DNA of 64,000 nt from Diplocarpon mali (lineage: Eukaryota; Ascomycota; Leotiomycetes; Helotiales; Drepanopezizaceae): positions 1-64,000 of the forward strand of contig JAENRP010000234.1 of assembly GCA_024741835.1 (NCBI GenBank), written 5' to 3'. The notes below the pieces were generated by a model. The model was not told where the DNA came from, made no database searches, and was given only the letters and a program-made list of their open reading frames with translations. Below are positions 1 through 11,667 of this stretch, piece after piece (position 1 is the stretch's first letter; every line of letters starts with the position of its first letter). A program made the position numbers and the translations under genes.

Positions 1-700
1 ACGCACGCGTCGTCACGTTCCGTCGTGGGCTCTGGCATACGACGCGCAGCAGGGGCGGGGCTCTCTGGCGGCGGCGGCGGTGGCGGCGGCGGCGGGGGCG
101 GCGGCGACGGCGGCGGCGGCTCGTTGCCCAGCAAACGCTGGGACGAGCGCGCCGGGGTTGCAGCTCCCGCAGGAGCGCCAGCGACCTAGCGCAAAGTCAG
201 TACGACGCAGAGTACAGGGACTCCAAGGGTCTTACTTTGCGGGGGCGGCCGGGGCCACGACGAGCAGGAGTTCCTTCCATATTCAAAATTATTGGTATGA
301 AGACGATATTTTGAATGATGAAGGAGGGTTGTTTTTGGAAGAAGGGAAGGAGAACCTCCGCGATGGAAATACTCTGTGGGAAGCCCAATGGAGCACTAGC
401 GTGGAATCGCGAAGATTCCTGAGCGCGCTTGTTGCCTATGGCGACCCTTCTCGTTCTGGAAGGAACGACCTCTGGAGAGGCGGCACGTGAGATGGAGCCT
501 CTTTTCTTTACAACTGCCATTCTTTCTTTTGTTTTATCTATATAGCTGAGCGATTCTGGGAGCATCGCCCAACTAGGGGGTGTGTCGTGCAGAATGGGCG
601 GAGTCTCCACTTATTCTGGAGACCCTCCACGTGACTCCTGCTGAGTCATAGACTCTCCCTTTTCTTTCCGAAGTCTCCTTACCATACATACACTAGATAA
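1..700. other. GC-rich low-complexity stretch, no confident gene
   Basis: Bases 60-125 are a GGC/GCG-rich simple-sequence tract. Open frames exist on both strands: plus 80-490 begins with an alanine run encoded by the repeat, and minus 610-197 ends in a short basic Gly-Arg-Pro-Arg-Lys stretch that resembles an AT-hook core. The two overlap, the minus frame has no ATG at its start, and neither resembles a family I know. The sequence changes sharply at about 750 into AT-rich retrotransposon DNA. Either frame could be an exon of a gene running off the left edge, but nothing decides it. Confidence 0.35.
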
Positions 701-1199
701 TAATACAATCAATCATCTTCATCCACATCTGCGAGCCTCCCGAGCGACCTAATGAAGGCCCTCCAGCCGACCGCACCACACAAAGAGTTCCTTATTGTAT
801 ATTTCTCAATTAGGTTTATAGCTAGAGAGTATATGCGAATAGAAGCTAATTGGGTACTATTGCTTATTAGAGTATTGCTAAGAAAGTACTCTAGCGATAA
901 TGCTATTAGAAGCATTAGTTTCCAGCTTTATAGGCAAGTTAGGGTCAAAATGGTAAATTCGCTAAATTGAGAGTAACTGCTTGCGAAGCTCTTTAAAAGC
1001 GATTCGGCACTCTTCTATCCAATTCTAAGGTACTATCGATTAGGTTAGAACTGAGAGGGGTTTAGCGATTAGCCTAAAGTTGCGAATAAATTATTAGTAG
1101 AACTTGCAAAATCCTAGGTAGGACTTTACTTTAGTGATAGTTTTTAAGTACTTCCAATTGTATAATAGTTCGACCTTTTCAAGGTCTGATTTGATCCTG

Positions 1200-1750
1200 G
1201 TTGTTATTAGAAAGTAGCTAAGATATTAAGTTTAAGTAATGTAGAACTTGCACTTTTTAATATCTACTTGGAGGCCAGCCTCTAAGAGTCATTTTAGCAC
1301 CCTTTCGATATGGCCTTAGTGCTCCTTAACGTTCTTAAAGTAAATTAAAATGTCGTTTAAATATGCTATATAAAAATCATTTAAGTAATTTAAAAGAACG
1401 TTATTTATATACTGCTGGTAAGTACTAGGTCTGTTATAGAGGCTAAATAGGAGAACCTTGCATTTGTAAGATCTATACCTTGTTCGAAAGGTGGTATATT
1501 CCTTTGATTTGGGGTCTATTTGTATCTGATTAAAAGCGGCTTGAATATTTAGTTTTGTGAAAATCTTGGCTTTGGATACTTGCCTTAAAAGCTTATCTAT
1601 CCTCGGAATTGGGTAAGCGTCTTTCTGAGTTAGTGCGTTTAACTTCTAATAGTCTATGCAAAATCGGAGGCTACTGTTGGCCTTCTTTACAAATAGCACT
1701 AGTAAAGCAAAGGGGCTAGTACTTGTCTTAATAAAGCCTTTGTCTAAATT
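1200..1750 (-). pseudogene. Reverse transcriptase domain remnant (Ty3/gypsy pol)
   Basis: This is the best-preserved part of the element. On the minus strand the region around 1700-1655 reads like the pol segment before the RT palm (ASPFALLVLFVKK, then LRFCIDY followed by a stop). It continues into FTKLNIQAAFNQI, a segment like YTTFRTRY, and YLNDILIYF. Gypsy RT normally has these blocks in this order. In-frame TAG/TAA codons and the Asp-to-Asn change in the catalytic box show that it cannot be functional. Assignment to Ty3/gypsy rather than copia rests on the YLDDILIYS-type box and on RNase H directly following RT. Confidence 0.85.
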
Positions 1751-2934
1751 CTTGAGTAAGTACTCCTTTATAACCTTAAGTTCCTTGGTAGATTGGTAGT
1801 AAAGGGGCGAATAAGCGTTAGGCAGAGGCCCTTTTAGCTATATCTTATGATTGTAGTACTAATAAGGAGGGAGGGTATTCGCATTCCTTTTTAAAAAGGC
1901 TTGTTTTAGAGATTGGTACTATTTTGAGAGTCGATTATTAATTAGCTTTTCGATATCGGGATTCTTAGGCTTATATCTTTCCTTTAGAATCCTATCCACT
2001 TCGTAAATACTAGTTTGAAAGAACTTAGTCTCCTTACACTTTATATTATAATAAAAGGCGTTAGTACTGATTTCGCAAATAGGAACTGCAGCTTTAGGGT
2101 ATTTGCAAATGGGGTCAGAACGTGGTCGATTTGTATTAGGCGGTATTCCTAGATCTAGCTTAGTTAAAGGCAGGGGCGCTGGCCTAGTGATAGCAATAGG
2201 GATCTTGCGCCTAGTTAGGACTACTAAATTGATATAGGACTGTCTTCTATTAATTTGTTAAGCTTTGTCTATAGCTATTTCTTATTTTTTGCAATTGACG
2301 TCGGCTTGATGATCGGATCGGATCCGAAGTCCTTTAGAAGGGGGAAGACGAATGACGATTTCCTTTGCGAATCGGGGAGATAGGAGGTAATACGAAGGCC
2401 ATACGAATCGGTTTTCCTTCGGATCAAGTTTAAGTCGGAATCGGCGCATCCATTTGACTCTAATAATAGCGTTGCGCTCGCTTAAGTCGAGAATAACCTA
2501 AGGGCAGTTGTAAATACGCCTTTTATCAATTGTCAAGTGAAAGCGCATATAGTGCGTAGCTTGCGCGCGAACGGTATTTTAAAATCCATAGATAGGAATA
2601 GGGGCTGGAAGAGGAAGAATTTTAAAGCTAGTCGCTCTTGAAAGACATACGGAAAGGGAACGATTTAAAAATAAGTAACTAAGGGCTTTAGTATCTACTA
2701 AAGCTAATAATAATACTCTAAGTCTATTTATACTAATAGTATAAGAGGTTAGGAATTGCTTCCCTCTTATTAAAGAGTTAAGGTCTAGCTTTAATAAGTC
2801 GCACTTTCGTAGGCTTAAGTAGGAGTCTTTTCCTAGGCCTTTTTATTTTCCTAATCTTCCTTTATTTTAACCCTATTTTTAATTAAGTCTAAAGTCAGAT
2901 CATCTTCCTTTGCATCTTTTAAGGTATTAATCTT

Positions 2935-3005
2935 GCCTGTAAAAGGGCACTCAGTCTTATAGTGACCAGTTTTGCCATAGGTTTAATAGGTGGCTTGCTT
3001 AAGGG
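2935..3005 (-). pseudogene. Gag CCHC zinc-knuckle remnant
   Basis: The minus strand reads Tyr-stop-Thr-Tyr-Gly-Lys-Thr-Gly-His-Tyr-Lys-Thr-Glu-Cys-Pro. This fits the retroviral-type knuckle C-x2-C-x4-H-x4-C if both Tyr codons (TAT) were TGT before G-to-A mutation. It marks the gag end of the decayed retrotransposon and gives its orientation. Confidence 0.75.
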
Positions 3006-4399
3006 GTAAAGTAGGAGAACTAGCCTTAGCTGGCGTGTCTTAGTGAAAAGGGGTAGTAGACTTCGGGGCTGGTGGCCTAGAAACTCAAGTGGTATTTCCA
3101 GCGCTCGGACCGCGAGCGGCCTTGTTAAGGAGCGAACCGGATGTCTTCTGGTATAATACTAGGGTCGCCTTGCTTCTAGTCGAAGGGTTGAGAAGTTGGT
3201 TACTTCGGCGTTCGGCATCGAGGGCGTTTAATTAGTTAACTATAATAGTATAGTCCTTCCCCTAGGAGGCCTTAGCTAGAGCGCAGGTAGCTTTAAGCTA
3301 AGGGGTAATCTTGTTCTATATAAAGAAGAACCACTTAGATCTTAAGACCTCTCCTTAGATTGCAGTAGATTGGAATCGGGCTTGAAACTGAGGGAAAGTT
3401 TCTTTAGAATAACCGGCTTCTCTTATATAAAGGTGATGAAAAGTGGATCGAAATAGGTCTACCTCTTAGCTAGTCAAAAAGTAACTGCTTAGCAGTTCTA
3501 CTATTTCTTAATAGTTCCAGAAGGGGTTAGTCTCTAAAAGGTACTAGGGTTCGAGGTACGTTCGGGCTTATCCTATGGTAAATCCCTAAATAAGGGCTCG
3601 GCGAGCTCGCTCATTCGGATATAGGTCGGCGTTGACTTGCAGTCGGTCTCGGACTGAAGCTAACTATTACTTATATATTAAGGAGGTTCTATTATTAAGG
3701 GAGGTGATTTTTTCAATCAGCTGAATTTTTAGCTGTTTCGTATTTATATCAACTTCTAAAGGAGGCTGAGTCTTATAAGGGTGGGTAGAATCTCGCTCGG
3801 TAGTCTAATATACGCGCTAAGCCGTTTCTTAGCTTTAATAAGCTAGGGTCTTTAGGCTAGAGATAGCCTAGGCAATTTGGCTAATCTTGCTTTGCAATTG
3901 TCGATTCGATTGGTCTTAGCGTTATATAGATTCCTTTAAACCTAAGACTATTCCTTATAAGACGTTTGGGTTTAAAAAGTCTCGTTCATCTCAGTTGGCT
4001 CGGCTGTATCGTTATAGTCTCTTGCCCTTAGCAGCGGAGGAAGGTCCGGCCTTAAGGGCTGGAGTAGGGGTACTCCCTATAGAAGCTGGTTCCTTAAACG
4101 AACCAGGTACATTCTGTGTTTGCTAACTTCCGGCTAATAGGGAATTCATTTTACTGATTTTGGTTTCGGTAGGGATTCGGTTAAAAAGGGGTTCTGTAGA
4201 AAAAGGGTTCTAGTAGCGTAGTGCTCTTCTAACTTCTGCCTATAGTGCTTCTACGAAAGGAGTAGTTGAGAAAATCCGGCTAATGAAAGCGTTCCTCGAT
4301 TATACTAGTTAACGAGCTACACTCAAGCTCTTAGTTTATCTAAGAGATCTTTAGGATCCTAACTCTATCGAAAGTCGAAACAACTGCGAATCGATTTTC

Positions 4400-6180
4400 A
4401 AAAGGGGTAGGATATTATTAAAAGCCGTCCCTGGCGGAAAAGAACTTCTTCGTTTAATATAATGATACAGAACCGCCAAAGTATAGGATTAAGTATAGGA
4501 GCAAGAAGTAGTATAAAAGGCGTATTTTATAGGTCTAATATAAAGGAAACAAAGAAGTTAGAGAACCCTCCTTAGGGGAGAGCCCTTCTTTCTTATATAT
4601 ATAGCAGCTAGAAGCTCTGTTGCCCGTTCACGTAATATTATGCAAGAATATCCTTTTACCCCTTCGGGGTCGATTCGAGAAAACCCTATATCGAATCGAG
4701 ATTGCGAAACCTTAAAACGCCGTACTCCCAGGTAATTGCACTAAGTGGAGGTGCAGCCGTTACAATGCCTCTATACGAGCTAAGTGGAATTCTTTAATCT
4801 AATCTCCTCTATATACTTTCCTAATTATACCTTGTTGTAAGGAGGTTCTCTGATAGTAAACGTAATAGTAACCTAGAAGAGGGCACGAGAAAGTATGAAG
4901 TGCAAACGACAAGGTTGGATGTCTTAAGATCTAAGAGAGCTCTCTAACTATGAGCTATTTACGGTAAGTGCCTTCTTGGCACGGCCACTAAGTCATGTGG
5001 CAAGTCATATGACACACATGTGATATGCGTTCCTGCAACATACCTATATTTCGTCCTTTCATATAAACAAAAACCACTATTCTTCAATCTATCTTTACAT
5101 ATGATAGCCTATTAAAGTCGGGCGATTTGATTCTTTTACATAAGAGGAGGCTTTCGTCTTGCACTCTATTTAGAACCCTCTTTCTTAAGAGCTATGCGAA
5201 TAGCGTAAAGACCATAATCCCCCTTATGAATCGAAGGAATATCAGCTTAAAGAGTATAACGATTTTCCTTATAGGCAGTAACCCACTTAATGAGTCGTTT
5301 CGTTATAGAGTATTAAGATACGTTTTGCAGCTAGTATAATGCTTTTGCAAAGTTGATTAGTAAGGCACAACGTATAAGACCTTACTAGAAGTGATATATA
5401 ACCAAAAGGCATCATCGATTTAGGTCCAGCTAGTATCGGAAAAGAGGGTTTGATATTATGATTTTTAATCGCGAGTCGTTTTTATACGGTCTATAGTACA
5501 AGTATACTAAATAATAACTCTATAATAAGCTGTTATGATTTAGGCTTAAAAAGCGGCAAGTAAACATTTGAATATCATCAGGTATACCCTTTATATAGTA
5601 CCCTAATCAGGTCAAGTCTTCTATAGCATACTAGAATCGCGCACGGATAGGGATCCTGGATAGTTTAGACCTGCACAAAGTACCTTGTCTCTCTGCTGAA
5701 TAGACCAAATGCCTTTTAGTGCTAAGTGGTTATATAATACAGTTTTCCCACGTATTCCGGCCGTACCAAAGGCCGGATCTTTCCAAAGCCTCAGAGATAG
5801 TAGAACCGTTTATAGCAAGCCCGAACTACTTGAATACGTGCGCTGCTTTACACAGATGTATTCCTTTTGTTTTACAGAGAAAAAACTATCCACATAACCG
5901 TGTATGCAAACAAAGCTCTACGCATAATTAGTAACCCAAGCTTGATAATTGACTGATTGACTAGAATTCTTTAACAACTTGGTCGAATTGCAACGAAGTA
6001 AGAGCTCCATTGCAAGAGCGATACTATATACCAAAAAGACCTATAATACTAATAGTAAACCCTATAAAAATTCCTGTGAAAATAAGTATTCTTAAGAGCA
6101 TTACTATATTTCAGCCTTGAAATATAGTATTTCAACTTCCTATAAGACTGATAGTCGATTCCCCGACTAATACACTATAA
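4400..6180. repeat. AT-rich decayed repeat DNA, unidentified
   Basis: The sequence is rich in TA, TAG and TTAG motifs, with short open frames and stops in all frames, like the neighbouring retrotransposon. The part nearest 4400-5000 may hold the upstream LTR and leader of that element, but I could not find a duplicate copy in the window to prove an LTR. The part from about 5100 may be a second decayed element. No motif of a known transposase could be read. A short open frame at 5127-5339 on the plus strand has no recognisable features. Confidence 0.5.
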
Positions 6181-7032
6181 AGCGGCATGCGCATATGCGT
6201 GTTTGAGGTATGCGGTAACGGTTCTGCTGCGTTCGAGGCATTGGAAACATCCAGCCCAAATGATGCCAAGAATCACTCAACCATCTCACTAATCCATCCT
6301 CTTACTCCCGAATTCTTCTTTTCGAGTACGGTATATCAGAACCAAGGCAGATTATCCAGTGTCTGTTGAGAAGCAAGCAAAGCAAGCCGGACTCTTTAAA
6401 CCTTGAGGTATAACAGTATCACTAAGTAGCACAATTAGGCTACTTTATGAAACATTACGCAGCATAGAGGAGCAGGCATTCTCGGGGTGCGAAGCATGCG
6501 AATTCATGTTGTGAAGAAGTTGACTTAGGGGGAATATTCGACCGGTACTAAGTAGGTAGCTAGCTCCCTCTAACACTAGGGCTAGAATTGAATCTGAGTT
6601 AAGTCTCGTACATTTCCTGAAGAGTGCATAAGTGATTGAGCATCAAACCTAAATAACTTCTATTGGAAACGTCAAGTTCGTCGCGAATTCTTAATGAAGT
6701 TGACGGAGACAGCTACTCAGCCTTCTTCCATCTTCTCTCGAGGTTTGGCGTTGCATATTCGGCAGTATTGGTTGGGCAATCGTCAATTCAAATGAAGGAA
6801 CGTCAACCAGCTGGTATCCTTCAAGTCAAGTACTGTAGCTACCTGCGAATTATAGTAACAAGAGCTGCTCGAAATCCTGCTTGTCGAATACAGGAGATGC
6901 TGGAGAGTGAAGGTTTTTATTTCAGTGGTCGATGGCTCATGTGGTCTGCTACGCCTGCATACTAACTCCTGGACATCAATTCATAATCCTATGCCGTTGG
7001 GTGATTTTGAAAATCTGTCGTCGAACTGTTAC
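6180..7032. other. Intergenic, no confident gene
   Basis: Base composition returns to normal here. Short open frames (for example plus 6663-6965, which starts at TTG rather than ATG) carry no recognisable domain, and no convincing intron links them. This is the downstream flank of the orphan gene that ends at 7033. Confidence 0.5.
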
Positions 7033-7757
7033 TCAAACCTTGACGAACTCCCAGATGATAGCGTCCTCTACCCGCTCACTGACCTTTGCCAGCTTCTCCA
7101 TTCCATCATCATTGACACTCCCTACATGCCAAAGCCCCTCGTAATGTGTCATAAGTAAGACATAGCCTCCTTCCGGTGTCAATCTCACACAGAAATCCTC
7201 CCATCGTTTTTGCTTGTCCGCCTCGCAACGTAGCTTTCCATTGACGCAGTGGCCCAGGTATCGGCCGGACACGGGATTGCGGAATCCCAGCCACTCCATA
7301 AGAGTTAGCACCATCTCCTATCCAATCTTTACAGGGTGAGGGTGTTCCGGGTTCGGGGCAAACGTGTTGGGAATCAAGATCTTGAGATGCTGGGGAAAAA
7401 GACAGTTAAAACAATTAATAAGTTTTACTTACGCCCATTTTTTGCACGCAGGCCCAATGTATGGAGCCTCGGCCACCTATGTGAGGAGTTAGAAGAGTGC
7501 GTAAGTGGTGCGGAGAGGGATATACCAGGTGGTGCCAGTTCTATTCGCCCTTCGACCAGGGTGACAACTCGTCCAGAAGACACTGAACGAATGATAAATG
7601 TGCTACCTGGCCAAGGCACCGAGGAGCTGTCTTCTAGATCAACTGAAGGACAGTCATTTTCGAAAAGATCAATGACGGTTTCGGGAGGCGTAACAGCTCC
7701 TCCACAGGCTGTGGAGTCGTCAAGCTCAGGAGTAGGGTCGGCCATGTCAAAGGACAT
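7033..7757 (-). CDS. Conserved fungal hypothetical protein, beta-trefoil-like
   Basis: Three exons give 178 residues: 7757-7526, 7476-7433 and 7293-7033. The joins keep frame throughout. The first intron starts GTATAT and ends CACATAG. The second is 139 nt, starts GTAAGT and ends just after a CTAAC branch point at ATGGAG. Splicing there joins ...HWACVQKMG to WLGFRNPVSGRYLGH, which reads as one conserved stretch. The repeated Trp/Gly pattern (SGRVVTL, GSIHWAC, GWLGFRNP, GRYLGH, EGLWHVG) is what a beta-trefoil or fascin-like fold looks like, but I know no function. ATG at 7757 was chosen as the first in frame; 7745 is an alternative 12 nt inside. It lies next to decayed repeats yet has no internal stops, so it is probably a live gene. 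Confidence 0.72.
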
Positions 7758-10161
7758 ACTGGATAGCACTGGGTAGCTTCGAAAGGAGGATTGAAATGGC
7801 TAGTCGCTAGTCTCGAATGCTTCAGAAGACTTGAACCTCACAGGCGTTTGTATGATCTCGATTGTCGCTCTGAATGGTTAGGAGACAAGGGTATGTCAAT
7901 AGGAGCTGCCTAATCGCAGGGTAATAGCCTTAGGCGCGCACACTGTGTTTTCTATTGCAATATTTCCAAACACCTATTTGCTAAGATAAGAAATCAACGT
8001 TACAAAGCACGCGTCGCGATGCTAAGATAAATTCCAACTTCTTTTGCGAATTTGTAGAAGAGTACTTGCTAATTAAATCGCATTTCTCACCTGAAAGGTA
8101 CGTGATCAATTGTGCACTACTGGCTGTTCGGGATTTGAGCTCACATACCTGTTTATCAACGCCAAAATCCGGAACTTTCTTCTGGGTGTCTTCTGTTCTC
8201 TCACAGTGCGAAACCCAGATATTTGCAAAATTTCACTTTTAAACCCTCGAGGAATCGAGAATATTTCACAAAATCATACACTCTACTAGACTTCAAGCAA
8301 TAACCGCAGAACGATGATCACACCACCACATAGGTCGACACTAGCTGAGAAGGTATCTCTAGCACTACCGGTCATGGCAATGGAGAAATAGCTCTTATGT
8401 TCAGGGACGTAGGAGATTAAATAGTTGGTGCTAATATACGATATCTCATTCAGGCCCAGATTCCAGCTTCACAAAACACCAGACTTTGCAGTCACACTAG
8501 TATCATCGCGCGCATATGCGTAGCTATGGCTCATCACTGATGGAGCTCACCTCAGTTGCCTTTGTATAAGACAGTGACTAGAATCCCACTATTTCCAAGC
8601 AGAATATAGAAAGCCATGGCTATCAACTACAGATTGATAACAAACCCGACAACAAAATTCAGAGAGAAAACTATACAAAGTGCAATGGCAAAATTCTCAT
8701 ACTCCAGACTTTAATAATCGTTGACTTTGCTCCAAAGTACAAACCATGAATATACACACTATTACTTTATCCTTTATGACAGCTCTGCATGGCCAAAACC
8801 TCGAGCTCTTGGAAAAGACAGCAATAACTATGAAACTGCTGCTTGATTCATTTTGTCCACTGTCAGATGTCCATGGACAAGCAGGAAAAATAACATGACA
8901 TGGCAGGCTCAAGAAACTTAGACAGCTGGCTTATGGTCCTCCTAGCCCACAACCATTTCCTACTTCCATCTTGTGACGCTGATCAGTATTCAGAACGTAC
9001 TAACCGTCGGCAATGAAAGTCTGAATTGGGGGTGGGGTGGGGGGTAACATATATTTGCTCATGTTATACCTACCTTCAAGCGAAGACATCGCCGCACTCG
9101 CCCTCGATCACAAGCCGAAAACGATCTCAACAACTCACGCTGCAGCAGGTAATACCTAGCGTTTCTTTCTACCGGCTTACCGCGGAAAATCTCTATCCCT
9201 TGAGGCAAGGTACTATCTATCCAAAATTCAATTTCCAATAGGTCAGGTCAGACTTGACGCGAAGAATCCTGCAATGGATCATGAAATGAAGAATCTCAAA
9301 AAAAAAAAAAAAAAAATATGCTTCGTATACATGCTGTCGTAGCCGTACTCCTTTGGTTCCCAGGCTCGTGTAGAACTGCTTCCATGAAATGAAAAGGTAT
9401 GCCAGAATAACCAGTCAGATTTTTAGATTTTGATATCAGCCATCACGGAATGCTCTCTCGCAAACTTGCGATCTTGCCACATGACATGCACATCTCTGGC
9501 GAGTTCAAGAAAATGGGGATTTGGGGCCTAGCCCAAAGACTTCATCATGGCACTTGCGTCGCCCTTTGAAGTGTCAGGCCCGAGAAACTATAGTTTGATG
9601 ACACATTGCGACATCTTTAGAAAGCGCAAGAAACATTGGTATTTAAAGATCAGCTACTTCATCTAGCTTGACCTGAAAACATGCAGCCCGGCTCAACTTC
9701 ACCTATCTATCCCATAGTAAGCCATCGACCCTGCCTACGCAACTAAGCACTCTTCTTTTCCATCCCAGTTGGACACAAATGTGTATTTATGAAGACAAGA
9801 CTTCCGCACTAAACGCCAAGTGATGCTTGAGTCAGAGAACTCGACTGGAACCAATTTGGTAGTCCCAAAATCCACACACACAGCACAATCAACCCCCCAC
9901 AGCAAGCAGTAGCCGCTTAAAAAATCAAGAAAGTCAGCAAAATGACGAATGCGAGTATCGCTATCCATCTGAGCCATCCACAACACACGCTTCGTTCTCG
10001 CGAGGCCAAAGGGAGCATAATCGAATATTTGCACCAAGCAACTGCCATGTCTCCCAGCGCTTGGAGTGAGAACTGGGGTGTATAATCCTCCACTGGTTCT
10101 GAAAATCCGCGTGCAGAGTGCACCCATGAAGCAGAGTCACTTGAAGCGATAAGCATGATTT
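7758..10161. other. Long intergenic stretch, nothing recognised
   Basis: About 2.4 kb with only short, unconnected open frames. It contains a 19-nt A run at 9298-9316. Minus-strand frames at 9735-10165 lie directly downstream of the BAR-protein stop codon; they do not read as an SH3 domain or any other domain I know and are most likely 3' UTR. Confidence 0.5.
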
Positions 10162-11667
10162 TCAATACCGACCATGGAGACTACTGGAATTTGTTTCAGC
10201 TCGCTTCATCGGAGGGGGCGGCGGGGGCTTCTTTGCTCTGCTAGGTGGTGGTGGAGGGGGCCCCTTATTTCGGTTTTGAGCGTTGTTCAAGGTAGAGTAG
10301 CTGGCTGTTCTGCTTCCTACGCTGCCGTGAGAAGTGGCAGGACTAACAGATCTACCACTGTACGATCGATCTGGGCTGGTACTGTTTAAAGTGGAGTCAT
10401 CAGAACGGTCACCGAAAACATCAGGGCCCCCGCTGTTGACTCTGCTAGAGGGACGGAGCTGTGCTCGGAGCGAACCTGGATCCTGTGGGACTGATTGGTG
10501 GCGGAAACCCGAGATAGGCGTGGACTCGCGATGTATGGCGGTGGGACCTTGGAAGGTGGTTGACCGACCGATGGTTGGCCTCGGTGAAGTTTCCGGGGCG
10601 GAGATTTCGTCCGGGACATCGAGGCGAGAAGAATTAACACGACCTTGAGATCTTATAGAGGGCCTAGCTTCTGGTTCTGGCATTGGCGGCGCTTCCTCGT
10701 GGTAACGATCACTGTACGATTGAGTAGCCGTGTTTGAACGGGATCGTGGAATGTGTCTTCTGGGTTCTCGTTGAAGGGGAGATTGCCTTGGTCGAGATCA
10801 GTAGGTTGACGTAAGATTGTGCTACACAACTTACCCAACTGGCCACTCTCTCTTCAGTTTGAGCAGTTCCTCGCGGCATCTGTCGTAGTACTCGAGCTCC
10901 GATTCCAAGAATGCTCCAAGATCGGTAACACTCTCTGCCTCGGCCTCCTTGATATCCTGCATGCGTCTGAATACGTCTTCGTTAGATTCTTCGTATTTTG
11001 CCTTCTGGGTCCGGAGCTCCTCTTCAACTCTAAAATCGTCTTTCTTAGCCTTCTGCATCTTTGAGATGGATGCGTCGTATGCGAGTCGACGTTGTTCGAG
11101 CTTCTTCCGGGCAGCCTGCACACATGTCAGCACCTAGAGGTGACATAGCCGCAGAACCGTACCTGGTATTCCTTCATCATCGCCAAAGATCGCTCTAGAG
11201 ACTCTAACCATCCTTGGGAGACATTGGTCACGTAGCTTTCCTGGGTCCGCGCGATTCTCTCGTTTGCCCTGCCCATGCCTATGCCAGTCAGCAGAAATAC
11301 CGCCGAGCCAGCCAGCTCGCACGTACCTATAAGGCAATTTCCAAACTCCGAGTCTGGCTCAAAGTCCTCGCCGTGTTGTATCATGATGTGGCCGAGATAA
11401 TCCACTGGCAAAGTCTTCTCTTTATCTTCTACTTCAATTCGTGTCGAGAGGGATTTTACATAGGCGGTCATCGACTTCTGCAGTTTATCCATACCTGTCC
11501 CGGGTCAGCGAGTGCCATGGCATAGATTGAGCAGAGTTACCATCATGCCTGAGAGTCATTTCCATCTCTAGGGCTTTGAATTCGTCAGACATGTGGGTCT
11601 TCGACTCGTGCCCCATCTTCTCCCCCGTCCATTGCTTGAGTCTATCGAACTTCCTGTTGATATTCAT
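10162..11667 (-). CDS. BAR-domain protein with proline-rich tail (endophilin/amphiphysin-like fungal family)
   Basis: Five exons give 438 residues: 11667-11541, 11494-11327, 11278-11163, 11115-10835 and 10786-10162. Residues 1-230 form a long helical BAR region beginning MNINRKFDRLKQW, with the heptad-rich stretch QKAKYEESNEDVFRRMQDIK characteristic of fungal BAR proteins. Such dimers bind and bend membranes in endocytosis or Golgi traffic. Residues 230-438 are Ser/Pro/Arg-rich and disordered, ending in two six-proline runs separated by SRAKK, which are likely ligands for SH3 or profilin-type domains. I see no SH3 domain at the C-terminus, which other fungal BAR proteins often carry; the reading frame simply stops at 10162. 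The 10835 donor and 10786 acceptor preserve frame. The exact cellular role is inferred from the family only. Confidence 0.85.

Larger units (their letters stand above)
740..4400 (-). mobile_element. RIP-degraded, truncated Ty3/gypsy LTR retrotransposon (gag-pol relic)
   Basis: Read on the minus strand, this AT-rich block still translates, through many stops, into Ty3/gypsy gag-pol. Around 1524-1566 is the reverse-transcriptase block FTKLNIQAAFNQI (normally F-x-K-L-D-I). Around 1335-1364 is YLNDILIYF, the YLDDILIYS catalytic box with one Asp changed to Asn, as expected for G-to-A decay. RNase H remnants lie at about 760-960. At about 2943-2998 is a zinc knuckle in which two Cys codons read Tyr but the His and last Cys remain. 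Order from high to low coordinate is gag, protease region, RT, RNase H. No integrase is seen: the element stops within RNase H where GC-rich DNA begins near 750. Many apparent CAG/TGG codons are now TAG. LTR ends were not found. It is inactive. Confidence 0.85.

Noticed and set aside
197..610. AT-hook protein on the minus strand
   Set aside because: A single Gly-Arg-Pro-Arg motif in a frame without an ATG start is too little evidence.
9298..9316. A19 run as a poly-A tail of a retroposed gene
   Set aside because: No target-site duplication or coding sequence is seen upstream; a simple homopolymer is enough.
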